Shown: one piece after another, positions 1-5,955 of the stretch
How the letters are laid out: each line of letters starts with the position of its first letter
Position numbering within the stretch: position 1 is the first letter of the stretch
Source of the DNA: Dialister sp.
GTDB taxonomy: Bacteria > Bacillota > Negativicutes > Veillonellales > Dialisteraceae
Reading direction: 5' to 3'
DNA length: 13,922 bases
Assembly: GCA_022722495.1 (NCBI GenBank)
Contig: JAIJLI010000023.1
Span: 1 to 13,922 of the forward strand
Program-made: the position numbers and the translations under genes
Notes under the pieces: generated by a model
Told to the model about the DNA's origin: nothing
The model's database searches: none
What the model saw: only the letters and a program-made list of their open reading frames with translations

Positions 1-36
1 GAAAAGTTTGTGTCAAATAGCGGCTCTGCTCGGTCC

Positions 37-66
37 TTGGTATCTGTCTGCGCCGCCATAACTTTG
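37..66 (+). promoter_or_regulatory. Bacteroidales-type promoter facing right
   Basis: The plus strand reads CTTG at 36-39, a 19-base spacer, then TAACTTTG at 59-66. This fits the Bacteroidales sigma consensus (TTTG about 19-20 bases before TAnnTTTG). The -7 box overlaps a perfect 12-bp palindrome, ACTTTGCAAAGT at 61-72, which could be an operator. No convincing plus-strand gene follows; only micro-ORFs of 16 codons are seen (ATG at 101 and 134). A frame open from base 1 to a stop at 94-96 also crosses it, so the end of a gene lying to the left cannot be excluded. Confidence 0.45.
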
Positions 67-246
67 CAAAGTAAAAAGTTAGAGGGACTTACATAGAAAT
101 GCAGTCCATAAAAAAACGAGGTCGAAGAAGAAATGAGGATAACCTTTAGGTATAACAAGAGTTATGCTCTTGCTCAGCGATAGAGAAATATAGGTATATC
201 ACAAAACCAGAGTTAAATTTGAAATCAAACTGCCTAGAAAATATTA
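67..246. other. Left-edge non-coding region
   Basis: No gene longer than 16 codons is supported here. A perfect 6-bp hairpin (CAAGAG, loop TTATG, CTCTTG) lies at 156-172. One exact copy of the 12-mer ATATAGGTATAT, which recurs near 5906, lies at 188-199. Two plus-strand micro-ORFs of 16 codons start at 101 and 134; the first is arginine/lysine rich. They follow the plus-strand promoter and could be a leader peptide or a gene remnant, but nothing decides this. Confidence 0.35.
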
Positions 247-274
247 TAGGTGGTGATGATTAAGCCACCACCTA
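247..274 (-). terminator. Hairpin after the last cargo gene
   Basis: TAGGTGGTG at 247-255 pairs perfectly with CACCACCTA at 266-274, leaving a 10-base loop. It sits 7 bases beyond the stop of the methyltransferase gene on the minus strand and is followed there by an AT-rich stretch (TAATATTTTC). The position suggests the terminator of the long leftward cargo operon. The U tract is weak, so it could instead be a 3'-end stabilising stem. Confidence 0.5.
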
Positions 275-280
275 CATAAA

Positions 281-1096
281 CTAGAGTTCTTCGCTCAGTA
301 AGTCTCCATAGCCAAACAGATCTGTCTCTTTCATCGATTTCTCGTTTTCAATTCGCATAACCGCCTTATCAAAGTATTCTTTGTTTAGTTCAAAACCTAT
401 GAAATTACGATTAGTCCGGATTGCAGCGACAGCTGTTGTACCGCTTCCCATGCAACAATCAAGGATTCGCCCCCCCACATTCGTATATGTCCTGATGAGA
501 TAAGCAACCAGAGCTACATTCTTTTGAGTAGGATGCCAACTGTCCGGTTCTCTGCCATAACCTTCTAGAATCATACGTGGGTAATTCTCTTCATTGACGT
601 GATATTGCTTTTTGGCAGATTTGTACTCTGTTGTTACAGTGCCAAATTTCGAGTCACCTGCATGAATTACCTTGTCACACTTCTTGACACCCTGCGGATT
701 GTAAATCATTCGCATATCCCCACTCAGCTTTTTGTGATTCATTTTCCCTTTGGAGAATACACTAATGATTTCGTAATCCTTCAGCGGCATATTTTTTGCG
801 TGTTGGAAACCTGTTGTATATGGCTTGTGCCAAATCCAGTCGTACTTGAATTTATCCAAAGCCGCCATTCTGAGTTTCGTCGAGAATGGCTCTGAGCCAA
901 AGAGAAGAACAGTACCATAATCTACCAGGATTCTGTTCCACTGATGCCACAACTTGTCCAAAGGGATAACGCAATCCCAACTCATGCGTATGGATCCATA
1001 CGGCAAATCAGTTATTATACAGTCAATACTCTTGTCTGGAATATCCTTCATTCCTTCCAAGCAGTCTATATTATAGATATTGTTAAAATCCAACAT
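281..1096 (-). CDS. DNA adenine-N6 or cytosine-N4 methyltransferase, beta class
   Basis: S-adenosylmethionine-dependent methylation of an exocyclic amino group in DNA. The 271-residue protein shows catalytic motif IV as DLPYG (30-34), the common phage/plasmid variant of (D/N/S)PPY. HPTQK follows at 188-192, the SAM-binding motif I as DCCMGSGTT (213-221), then GFELNKEYF (234-242). The order motif IV, recognition region, motif I defines the beta class (N6_N4_Mtase family); the recognition sequence cannot be read. The start MLDFNNIYNIDC fits family members, which begin just before the first strand. It is the last gene of the leftward cargo run, 39 bases after the DUF7666-like gene and followed by a hairpin. 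No restriction endonuclease lies beside it, so it is probably an orphan enzyme protecting the element or altering host methylation. Adenine is the likelier target, but this is inference. Confidence 0.9.
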   Translation of the reverse strand: MLDFNNIYNIDCLEGMKDIPDKSIDCIITDLPYGSIRMSWDCVIPLDKLWHQWNRILVDYGTVLLFGSEPFSTKLRMAALDKFKYDWIWHKPYTTGFQHAKNMPLKDYEIISVFSKGKMNHKKLSGDMRMIYNPQGVKKCDKVIHAGDSKFGTVTTEYKSAKKQYHVNEENYPRMILEGYGREPDSWHPTQKNVALVAYLIRTYTNVGGRILDCCMGSGTTAVAAIRTNRNFIGFELNKEYFDKAVMRIENEKSMKETDLFGYGDLLSEEL

Positions 1097-1135
1097 AGTT
1101 CATTTTATTATTTATCTCCCATAATGGGTGGTTAG

Positions 1136-2011
1136 TTACTTACCAACTTCAACAAACGCTCCGTTTTCAAGCTTATACCAAGTATCAGTCTTTATTCTTT
1201 CACCATCAACGTATTCTGTCTTAACACAAATTGGAACATTACGTTTCTTCTCGTCATTCCATACCCATTCTGCAAGCGTTATCCAAGAACCGACCGTCGC
1301 TTTTACTCTGGAATTATTACCAGCACACATAATAACAGAATCTCCCCCTATGCTATCAATCTGAGCACAGTCACCGCTAGAACTAATCTTAGCACAGTCA
1401 CCGCAAGAACCAATCTTAGCACAGTCACCGCAAGAACCAATCTTAGCATAGTCACCGCTAGAACCAATCTTAGCACAGTGACCGCTAGAACCAATATGAG
1501 TACAGAGACCGCAAGAACCAATCTTAGCATAGTCACCGCAAGAACCAATCTTAGCATAGTCACCGCAAGAACCAATCTGAGCACAGTCACCGCTAGAGCC
1601 AATCTGAGCACAGTGATCGCAAGAACCAATCTGAGCATAGTGACCGCTATCGTCTAACACTCCATCCTTCTTGTATTTAGATGGTGATGTAACATTTTTT
1701 AGCCACTCAATGCCGATATTAATGATGTCTGCTAGCTTCAACTCAGCCTTAATCTTGATATGAGAAGAACATACCTTTGTAGATTTTTCGTCTTTATCAA
1801 TTTTGCCGGATTGCTCTACCTCGGCAAAACGACTTTTAAGCATCTTGTAATAATCCCAAAGCTCTAACGGGTTTTTGCAGGCATGAAAGCCTCGCTTACC
1901 GCACTCGATTTCGCCGTCCATTTCATACTCTTTTCCGACTTCAAACTGGAAGTCATGACACTGCATATTCTTATCGAATGCCTTGTATGATGTAATTACT
2001 TTGTCATTCAT
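1136..2011 (-). CDS. DUF7666-like protein with 9-residue tandem repeats
   Basis: Function unknown. Residues 1-60 resemble the DUF7666 domain seen in phage and plasmid proteins: an AFDKNMQCHDFQFEVGKEYE stretch, then a C-x(4)-GFHAC-x-NPL signature near 37-50. Residues 122-222 hold eleven copies of a 9-residue unit of the form (D/H)(C/Y)A(K/Q)IGS(C/S)G, encoded by a 27-bp tandem array. The regular hydrophobic/glycine spacing suggests a solenoid or beta-helix-like stack. After the array, the tail (SWITLAEWVW ... WYKLENGAFVEVGK) matches the usual end of such proteins, so the array looks inserted within an otherwise normal family member. There is no signal peptide or membrane segment. It lies 51 bases after the 50-residue HNH-like gene and 39 bases before the methyltransferase. 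The family name is from memory of the N-terminal pattern. Confidence 0.8.
   Translation of the reverse strand: MNDKVITSYKAFDKNMQCHDFQFEVGKEYEMDGEIECGKRGFHACKNPLELWDYYKMLKSRFAEVEQSGKIDKDEKSTKVCSSHIKIKAELKLADIINIGIEWLKNVTSPSKYKKDGVLDDSGHYAQIGSCDHCAQIGSSGDCAQIGSCGDYAKIGSCGDYAKIGSCGLCTHIGSSGHCAKIGSSGDYAKIGSCGDCAKIGSCGDCAKISSSGDCAQIDSIGGDSVIMCAGNNSRVKATVGSWITLAEWVWNDEKKRNVPICVKTEYVDGERIKTDTWYKLENGAFVEVGK
1346..1648 (-). repeat. 27-bp coding tandem repeat, about 11 units
   Basis: Units of 27 bases (plus-strand form ACCGCAAGAACCAATCTTAG then CACAGTC) repeat about eleven times with point differences. Each encodes nine residues. The period is a multiple of three, so changes in copy number would keep the reading frame. 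Variation is concentrated at a few positions (CAA/TAG, CAC/TAG, Cys/Ser and Lys/Gln codons). This is a minisatellite suited to slippage. The outermost units are more diverged than the central ones. Confidence 0.9.
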
Positions 2012-2025
2012 ATTTTTTCTTTTTA

Positions 2026-2037
2026 TGCCCGAAGGCA
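2026..2037 (-). promoter_or_regulatory. UUCG-tetraloop hairpin in the DUF7666 leader
   Basis: On the minus strand TGCC-TTCG-GGCA forms a short stem closed by C(UUCG)G, an unusually stable RNA tetraloop. It starts 14 bases upstream of the DUF7666-like ATG and is followed by an A-rich stretch that probably serves as the ribosome-entry region. It could act as a mini-terminator, a processing barrier or a translation enhancer. It has no U tract, so termination is the least likely. Confidence 0.4.
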
Positions 2038-2062
2038 GTTAATAATTGCGCATTATCTCAAT

Positions 2063-2215
2063 TTACCATTCTTTAGGAGAGAACTTCTTTTTGAAGTTTT
2101 TAATTAAGCCTTCCAGCTCTTCAAGAGATTCAAAGGCATTCACTAAATCTCCAACTTGATACGCACAATGACCATCATACATACGATATACCTTTAGTCT
2201 GGTCTCCTTCTTCAT
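2063..2215 (-). CDS. 50-residue protein resembling the start of an HNH endonuclease
   Basis: This small frame encodes 50 residues beginning MKKETRLKVYRMYDGHCAY. That resembles the N-terminus of HNH endonucleases, in which a Y-x(2)-Y-D/N-G-x-C-x-Y-C-G segment opens the zinc-binding domain. Here the second cysteine is replaced (CAYQVG), and all later HNH residues, including the catalytic histidines, are absent. The rest (DLVNAFESLEELEGLIKNFK) is acidic then basic and likely helical. The start overlaps the yopX stop as TAATG, so translation is probably coupled. It is either an internally deleted HNH gene that stayed in frame or a genuine micro-protein. The clean overlap and intact stop favour translation; nuclease activity is very unlikely. 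Confidence 0.6.
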   Translation of the reverse strand: MKKETRLKVYRMYDGHCAYQVGDLVNAFESLEELEGLIKNFKKKFSPKEW

Positions 2216-2574
2216 TACTCACCTTCCTTTCTATCGAATTTGTTGCCACAAACCTTGCAAGCTTCACTTAAAGCAAGAAGATTGAAAATAAATCGATCAT
2301 CTCCCACATAAGCAGCAGCAAATGTGCAATCAATATACCCGACTTCAAATTCAGGATGTTCTTTCTCTGCAAGAATGTCTCCCTCGTAGATGTCTTGGTT
2401 CTCACAATCTTTCAGTCCAGTGAACTGACAGACGGTTGAAGGTTCTACGGGGTATGCCCCACTATACTCAATAGGGATTATCATTGCATTACCTGACTTT
2501 GATGTTAAGTTGCCTTCAACCCATTCTTGATTATCAAGACGTTTAGCCTTGAACTTGATATTTTCTATTTTCAT
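2215..2574 (-). CDS. YopX family protein
   Basis: YopX proteins are small proteins of unknown function found in phages and mobile elements of Firmicutes and Bacteroidota. The 119-residue product starts MKIENIKFKAKRLDNQEWVE, which matches the family's usual opening (M-x-x-IKFRAKR-x-D-x-x-x-W-V-x-G). In the middle it carries VEPSTVCQFTGLKD then DIYEGDIL, matching the family core (V-x-PxTVGQ-T/F-TGLKD ... IYEGDI). I prefer the ATG at 2574. A frame extension to an ATG at 2610 would add 12 residues (MKSSILIKYIDN) not typical of the family. The C-terminus contains a CKVCGNKF segment, a possible metal-binding oddity or coincidence. It overlaps the next gene by one base (TAATG) and follows the membrane-protein gene by 66 bases. 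Confidence 0.85.
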   Translation of the reverse strand: MKIENIKFKAKRLDNQEWVEGNLTSKSGNAMIIPIEYSGAYPVEPSTVCQFTGLKDCENQDIYEGDILAEKEHPEFEVGYIDCTFAAAYVGDDRFIFNLLALSEACKVCGNKFDRKEGE

Positions 2575-2640
2575 ATTATCTATATACTTAATTAAAATTG
2601 AAGACTTCATTACTACTTGAAAAAGTTTTTGTCTTGTGGT

Positions 2641-3141
2641 CTATTTATATAAAAGTCTTTTGATTTTTCTTTTAACCACAAAACTTTCCACGATACAATG
2701 AATGGAAAAAAAGAGACCAAACATCTGTATGAAGATTAGAAACATACCAAGACTTTTTATGAAAACCAAACCGCTGTATTTCCATCCAAGGTAAGCAGCT
2801 AGAATAACTTCGCAAACCATAAATATGCCACTTGTAAAGCTGAAAACGAATGTATAGACGTTCTTCTCTATAAAGTTCATCTGTAAAATTCTATTAAGAG
2901 GGTTCTCAGTTTTATGCGCTAATTTGTATGCTTTCTCAGCCCTACTTATGCATTGTTCTATATATTCCCACTTGCTTGCAATAAATATTATTTCAGAGAT
3001 AGTCATATCCAATAATCCTGCTACGGCAGCAATATTACGAACAATAATACAGTCCTCACAATATAGCCAAAGTCCTACCCATAGGAGTATTGTACTCATG
3101 GAAAGTAAGTTTAAATATTTTTTTTTCATTTTCTCATTCAT
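2641..3141 (-). CDS. Predicted multi-pass membrane protein
   Basis: I do not recognise a family. The 166 residues begin with a basic stretch (MNEKMKKKYL). Hydrophobic segments follow at about 11-27, 32-55, 95-117 and 126-150, and the end is strongly basic (VVKRKIKRLLYK). A polar, charged loop of about 35 residues (56-90, with WEYIEQCISRAEKAYKLAHK) separates the two hydrophobic pairs and may be an amphipathic helix. This suggests an inner-membrane protein with two helical hairpins and both ends in the cytoplasm. Several families of phage superinfection-exclusion or defence effectors look like this, but nothing here identifies one. It lies 16 bases after the 199-residue gene within the same leftward run. 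Confidence 0.8.
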   Translation of the reverse strand: MNEKMKKKYLNLLSMSTILLWVGLWLYCEDCIIVRNIAAVAGLLDMTISEIIFIASKWEYIEQCISRAEKAYKLAHKTENPLNRILQMNFIEKNVYTFVFSFTSGIFMVCEVILAAYLGWKYSGLVFIKSLGMFLIFIQMFGLFFSIHCIVESFVVKRKIKRLLYK

Positions 3142-3157
3142 TTAAATTTTGATACGA

Positions 3158-3757
3158 TTAAAAATTCTCATTAAGCTTTGACATTTTCTGATTTCTAATC
3201 TTAGAATAAATATCTTTGAAAAACATACAGTCCCAGAATTTTGATATGGGAGCATCATATTTTTCTCCAAAGAAACCAGAAGCACAATTTACACTGGTCT
3301 GGTTAAATGCAATTGCCTCTATATTTCTTATGCTATGAGTTTTAACATAACCACTCAATGCCTGATACTGCAGTGGATAATTACCTCCGCACTCATCAGC
3401 GACAGCTTTAAGGCATTCAAGATAAACCGGTATATCTTCGCCGAGAACCTTTGCAAAATCAAATGTAGAACGGAAGACCATCATTTCCTCATAAGTCAAT
3501 CGGGAATCATATTCCAATTTTCTTATCTCATCATATTCAGAAGCAACCCAACGACTAACATATTCACCCCTGCTATTTGCTTCCTTAACCCATTCCAGAT
3601 TCAACGGTTTGCCATCCTCATCGACCGGAACATAAGAAGGAAGGTATTTCTTTTCAAGAAACATCCAAAGGTGAGGCATACCACCCCAGGCATTGGGAAC
3701 TTCAATAGCAAGCTCCCAACATCTATTATACTTCTTTTTAACGTATATTTCAAACAT
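3158..3757 (-). CDS. Hypothetical protein, 199 residues
   Basis: No family recognised. The protein is soluble and rich in aromatic and charged residues, with no signal peptide or membrane segment. The N-terminal part has the distinctive tract WELAIEVPNAWGGMPHLWMF (14-33), then LEKKYLPSYVPVDEDGKP. The middle (about 75-115) looks alpha-helical, and the C-terminal end is basic. The start codon overlaps the stop of the upstream 95-residue gene by one base (TAATG), so the two are translationally coupled and may act together. Its codon use and base composition do not stand out from its neighbours. Confidence 0.8.
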   Translation of the reverse strand: MFEIYVKKKYNRCWELAIEVPNAWGGMPHLWMFLEKKYLPSYVPVDEDGKPLNLEWVKEANSRGEYVSRWVASEYDEIRKLEYDSRLTYEEMMVFRSTFDFAKVLGEDIPVYLECLKAVADECGGNYPLQYQALSGYVKTHSIRNIEAIAFNQTSVNCASGFFGEKYDAPISKFWDCMFFKDIYSKIRNQKMSKLNENF

Positions 3758-4044
3758 TACTTGTTCTTTTTAAATTCAACACATTCATCCTTCCAGGTCA
3801 AATTCCGCCCAATAAGCTTTACTATTGTACCTTTAGGCAAATCTATTGAATGCCCTTTATAATAAGCATTACCTGTATCTTCATTGCGCCCATCATGTTT
3901 AGGATACCATTTTCCGTAGTTTTCACCGACGTATGTTGTACCCCATATATGATTTCTATCTTTTTGTGTATTGCCTCTGAACGGTTTTACATTAAAGATT
4001 TTCTCTGCACCGTTTTTATCTACGGCTAACCATGTTCTTGCCAT
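3757..4044 (-). CDS. Hypothetical protein, 95 residues
   Basis: No family recognised. This small basic soluble protein starts MARTWLAVDKNGAEKIF. The phrase WLAVDKNGAE resembles the opening of many short phage and plasmid accessory proteins in Bacteroidales that begin by binding or displaying a small beta sheet. The tail has a likely strand pair, SIDLPKGTIVKLIGRNLTW. The start lies 2 bases after the stop of the 98-residue gene, and its stop overlaps the next gene (TAATG). It therefore sits in the tightest part of the cargo operon. Confidence 0.75.
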   Translation of the reverse strand: MARTWLAVDKNGAEKIFNVKPFRGNTQKDRNHIWGTTYVGENYGKWYPKHDGRNEDTGNAYYKGHSIDLPKGTIVKLIGRNLTWKDECVEFKKNK

Positions 4045-4046
4045 AA

Positions 4047-4343
4047 TTATTTCTCCTTAAGTTCTTCTATTCTTTTATCACAGTTCTTTATCTTGCGCAT
4101 AAAGAAGTCCTTTTTCTTCTCCAGAACAAAAATCGAGTCATACTCACCAACGTAATAATCTCCACCTAACAGTTTGTTTACGTGTATTCTTACGACTTCC
4201 TGTGACCAATTTTCTAGAAAAAGAAAATAGGTTTCACAATGTGGGTGTATCATGAGATATTCATAGTTTTGAACTTCATCATTCTTGATGAACGTTACTG
4301 AACACCCTTTCGATAATTGCGTTATATCTTTCAATATTTCCAT
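4047..4343 (-). CDS. Hypothetical protein, 98 residues
   Basis: No family recognised. The protein is acidic to neutral in its first 75 residues (MEILKDITQLSKGCSVTFIK), with a likely beta-rich core. It ends in a charged, probably helical segment (about 74-98: KKKDFFMRKIKNCDKRIEEL) that could mediate dimerisation. There is no signal peptide or membrane segment. The gene begins 18 bases after the 101-residue gene and ends 2 bases before the next start, which supports cotranscription. Confidence 0.75.
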   Translation of the reverse strand: MEILKDITQLSKGCSVTFIKNDEVQNYEYLMIHPHCETYFLFLENWSQEVVRIHVNKLLGGDYYVGEYDSIFVLEKKKDFFMRKIKNCDKRIEELKEK

Positions 4344-4361
4344 ATCTGTTCTTTAATGTTA

Positions 4362-4667
4362 TTAATCAATTTTCCTAATGGTTTCAAAAACATGACCCCA
4401 TATTTTTCTTTCTATTTTAGAGGGAGTTCCATCTTTCTTTACCAGATTTATTCTTAAATCAATATTGCCAGTGTATTTGTCATGATCTGTTTCAGGACAA
4501 ATACTTGAAATAAAACCAGCGTCATACCATTCACAGCTAATTTTGTCGCCTACCTTAAATGGCAAGCTTTTGATATATTCCATCATATCAGAACGAATCT
4601 GATTGTTGGCATTTTCAATAATGTTTTGCTGTTCTGCAAACTTTGCTTTTAATTCTTCTTTCGTCAT
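4362..4667 (-). CDS. Hypothetical protein, 101 residues
   Basis: No family recognised. Residues 1-35 are a charged helix (MTKEELKAKFAEQQNIIENA). A small beta domain follows with the tract LPFKVGDKISCEWYDAGFIS (35-54), resembling the small SH3/KOW-like barrels in which a VGD turn leads into a strand. Such folds can bind nucleic acid or protein, but that is only suggestive. The gene begins 15 bases after the cytosine methyltransferase stop and lies in the same operon. Confidence 0.75.
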   Translation of the reverse strand: MTKEELKAKFAEQQNIIENANNQIRSDMMEYIKSLPFKVGDKISCEWYDAGFISSICPETDHDKYTGNIDLRINLVKKDGTPSKIERKIWGHVFETIRKID

Positions 4668-4682
4668 GTTTCAATATTTTTA

Positions 4683-5732
4683 TTAATTTAAATGTACTTT
4701 TTCTATTGCCTTGAATATTTCAAATGCAACCTGCGGTACCCAAGCATTACCATAAGCCTTTATGCTTTCTTTTCTCCACTTTGCGAAAGAAATGGTAAGG
4801 CTGTCCACATCAAAGGGAATCCCATCATTTCCTCTACATATAGGGGATTGAGTTGGGAAGTTTTCCCAGCTGTTACCTTTTTGGAAGAAGGAGCAGGAAT
4901 CATTCCGTTGCATGCCATAGCAGTAAGACTTTTCCCCATCTGAGATTTGGAATTGAGTTTCTTCGTGAACTTCGTCGCTTCCGAAGCACAAGGAGTTGGA
5001 AGAAATCCCTGTTTTGCAGCAAGTGCCAAGGTCGGTCTCTCTGCGGCATTCGGTGATAGACTTTTGTTGGTTCTGCCTGTTCCCTTGTCTAAAGCCGTCG
5101 GTGTAGGAAGAAGTTCCAGAGGAAAAAACTCCGTCTTTCCTTTTCTGTTGCATTGTTTCAATCCCTGAGTCTGTACGGTGGGCAACAATCCAGATACGAT
5201 CTCTTCGGTGGGGAGCTCCGACGGCACAAGCTGGAATAACAAACGGTTGGACTGAATATCCTGCTGCGTTAAGTTCCTCGCAGATTTTTTCGAGCGTGAA
5301 CCAGCTTTCCTCTCTGTATATGTAATTCTCTTCGAAAAGATCATCTGTCCTTCCCACTTTAATCTCTTCACAGGACTCAACCATTGTTTTGATTCCAGTA
5401 ACGTTTTCACCAACGACCCAAGTGGGGTTAATTTCCCTAATTGCTCGTAGCATCTCTGGCCAGAGATAGCGGTTATCATCCGCTCCCCTTCTTTGCCCTG
5501 CAAGGCTGAAAGGCTGGCAAGGGAACCCTCCTGTGAGAACATCGACCTTACCATTCCATTGTTCAAAATTTGTTCTTGTAATATCTCCATAACTTATAGA
5601 ATCTGGGAACCAATAATCTAACACTTGACGAGGGAAATCCTGGATTTCACAGTGGAATAAATTAGTCCACCCCATCCATGCAGCAGCCAGTTCTGCTCCC
5701 CCTATACCAGAGAAGATACTTGCGTGAGTCAT
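4683..5732 (-). CDS. dcm: DNA (cytosine-5) methyltransferase
   Basis: Transfers a methyl group from S-adenosylmethionine to carbon 5 of cytosine in DNA. The 349 residues contain the canonical motifs in order: motif I FSGIGG (7-12), motif IV GGFPCQPFS (68-76) with catalytic Cys72, motif VI ENV (109-111), motif VIII RRDRIWIVA (176-184) and motif X AYGNAWVPQVAFEIFKAIE (326-344). The target-recognition region, about 190-300, is low in secondary structure and rich in Ser, Thr, Gln and Cys. This same stretch is open in a second frame (4760-5590). The start MTHASIFSGIGG is typical. It is the first gene of the leftward cargo run; just upstream lie tandem TAGATTAAAAAG repeats and an AT-rich spacer. 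No matching endonuclease is seen, so it is probably a stand-alone protective methylase. The recognition site is unknown. Confidence 0.93.
   Translation of the reverse strand: MTHASIFSGIGGAELAAAWMGWTNLFHCEIQDFPRQVLDYWFPDSISYGDITRTNFEQWNGKVDVLTGGFPCQPFSLAGQRRGADDNRYLWPEMLRAIREINPTWVVGENVTGIKTMVESCEEIKVGRTDDLFEENYIYREESWFTLEKICEELNAAGYSVQPFVIPACAVGAPHRRDRIWIVAHRTDSGIETMQQKRKDGVFSSGTSSYTDGFRQGNRQNQQKSITECRRETDLGTCCKTGISSNSLCFGSDEVHEETQFQISDGEKSYCYGMQRNDSCSFFQKGNSWENFPTQSPICRGNDGIPFDVDSLTISFAKWRKESIKAYGNAWVPQVAFEIFKAIEKVHLN
4760..5590 (-). CDS. Long overlapping frame inside dcm, possible second protein
   Basis: A 276-codon frame lies wholly inside dcm on the same strand, shifted by +1. Its sequence does not look random. 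It has repeated (L/F)LPTP elements at about 135-138, 160-164 and 196-200, and a segment LNPLYVEEMMGFPLMWT at 247-263. From memory, LLPTPTASD repeats and a LNPxFVExMMGxPxxWT segment occur in phage-type C5-methyltransferases, where in some lineages they are in frame with the catalytic motifs. Here the catalytic motifs and motif X are in the other frame. The stretch may therefore be truly dual coding, translated from an internal start or by frameshifting. Alternatively it may be an alternative recognition-domain frame left over from evolution. Whether it is expressed cannot be told from the sequence. Confidence 0.4.
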   Translation of the reverse strand: MEILQEQILNNGMVRSMFSQEGSLASLSALQGKEGERMITAISGQRCYEQLGKLTPLGSLVKTLLESKQWLSPVKRLKWEGQMIFSKRITYTERKAGSRSKKSARNLTQQDIQSNRLLFQLVPSELPTEEIVSGLLPTVQTQGLKQCNRKGKTEFFPLELLPTPTALDKGTGRTNKSLSPNAAERPTLALAAKQGFLPTPCASEATKFTKKLNSKSQMGKSLTAMACNGMIPAPSSKKVTAGKTSQLNPLYVEEMMGFPLMWTALPFLSQSGEKKA

Positions 5733-5740
5733 ATCAGTTA

Positions 5741-5764
5741 CTTTTTAATCTACTTTTTAATCTA
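5741..5764 (-). repeat. Tandem 12-mer upstream of dcm
   Basis: Two exact direct copies of CTTTTTAATCTA (minus strand TAGATTAAAAAG) lie at 5741-5752 and 5753-5764, followed by a partial third. They end about 9 bases before the dcm start codon, so they fall in the leader or promoter. A 20-base stretch (5743-5762) recurs in inverted orientation at 10630-10649. A repressor operator or a replication iteron are both possible. Confidence 0.6.
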
Positions 5765-5843
5765 CTTTTAAACTTTTCAAAAATGAGCAGCTGTAAATAG
5801 CTTTTACGCTGAATAAAATAGCATTTTGATAATACATATAAAC

Positions 5844-5955
5844 ATACCTATATATTTGCATACGTAAATAAGTGAATAGATATATACCACTATACATATA
5901 TAACGATATAGGTATATACATCTATACCTATATATATACATAAGTCAATAGGTAT
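5844..5955. repeat. AT-rich spacer with ATATAGGTATAT motifs and an 11-bp palindrome
   Basis: The core TAGGTAT/ATACCTA occurs at 5844-5853, 5906-5917, 5923-5933 and 5948-5955. The two middle copies form a perfect inverted repeat: ATATAGGTATA at 5906-5916, a 6-base spacer, then TATACCTATAT at 5923-5933. A further exact 12-mer lies at 188-199. The spacer (5733-5954) separates the relaxase stop from the dcm promoter region. Candidates are a binding site for a plasmid regulator, a replication or partition site, or a weak terminator. No T tract supports termination. Confidence 0.55.

Noticed and set aside
1348..1638. A 96-residue minus-strand frame of repeated LRLVLAVTV units
   Set aside because: It is the other-frame reading of the 27-bp tandem array. 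A period divisible by three keeps every frame open, and the DUF7666-like frame is the one with conserved flanks.
1346..1648. CRISPR-like array
   Set aside because: Units are directly adjacent, with no unique spacers, and are coding.
3335..3862. 175-codon plus-strand frame
   Set aside because: Antisense to the 199- and 95-residue genes, without promoter or recognised sequence.
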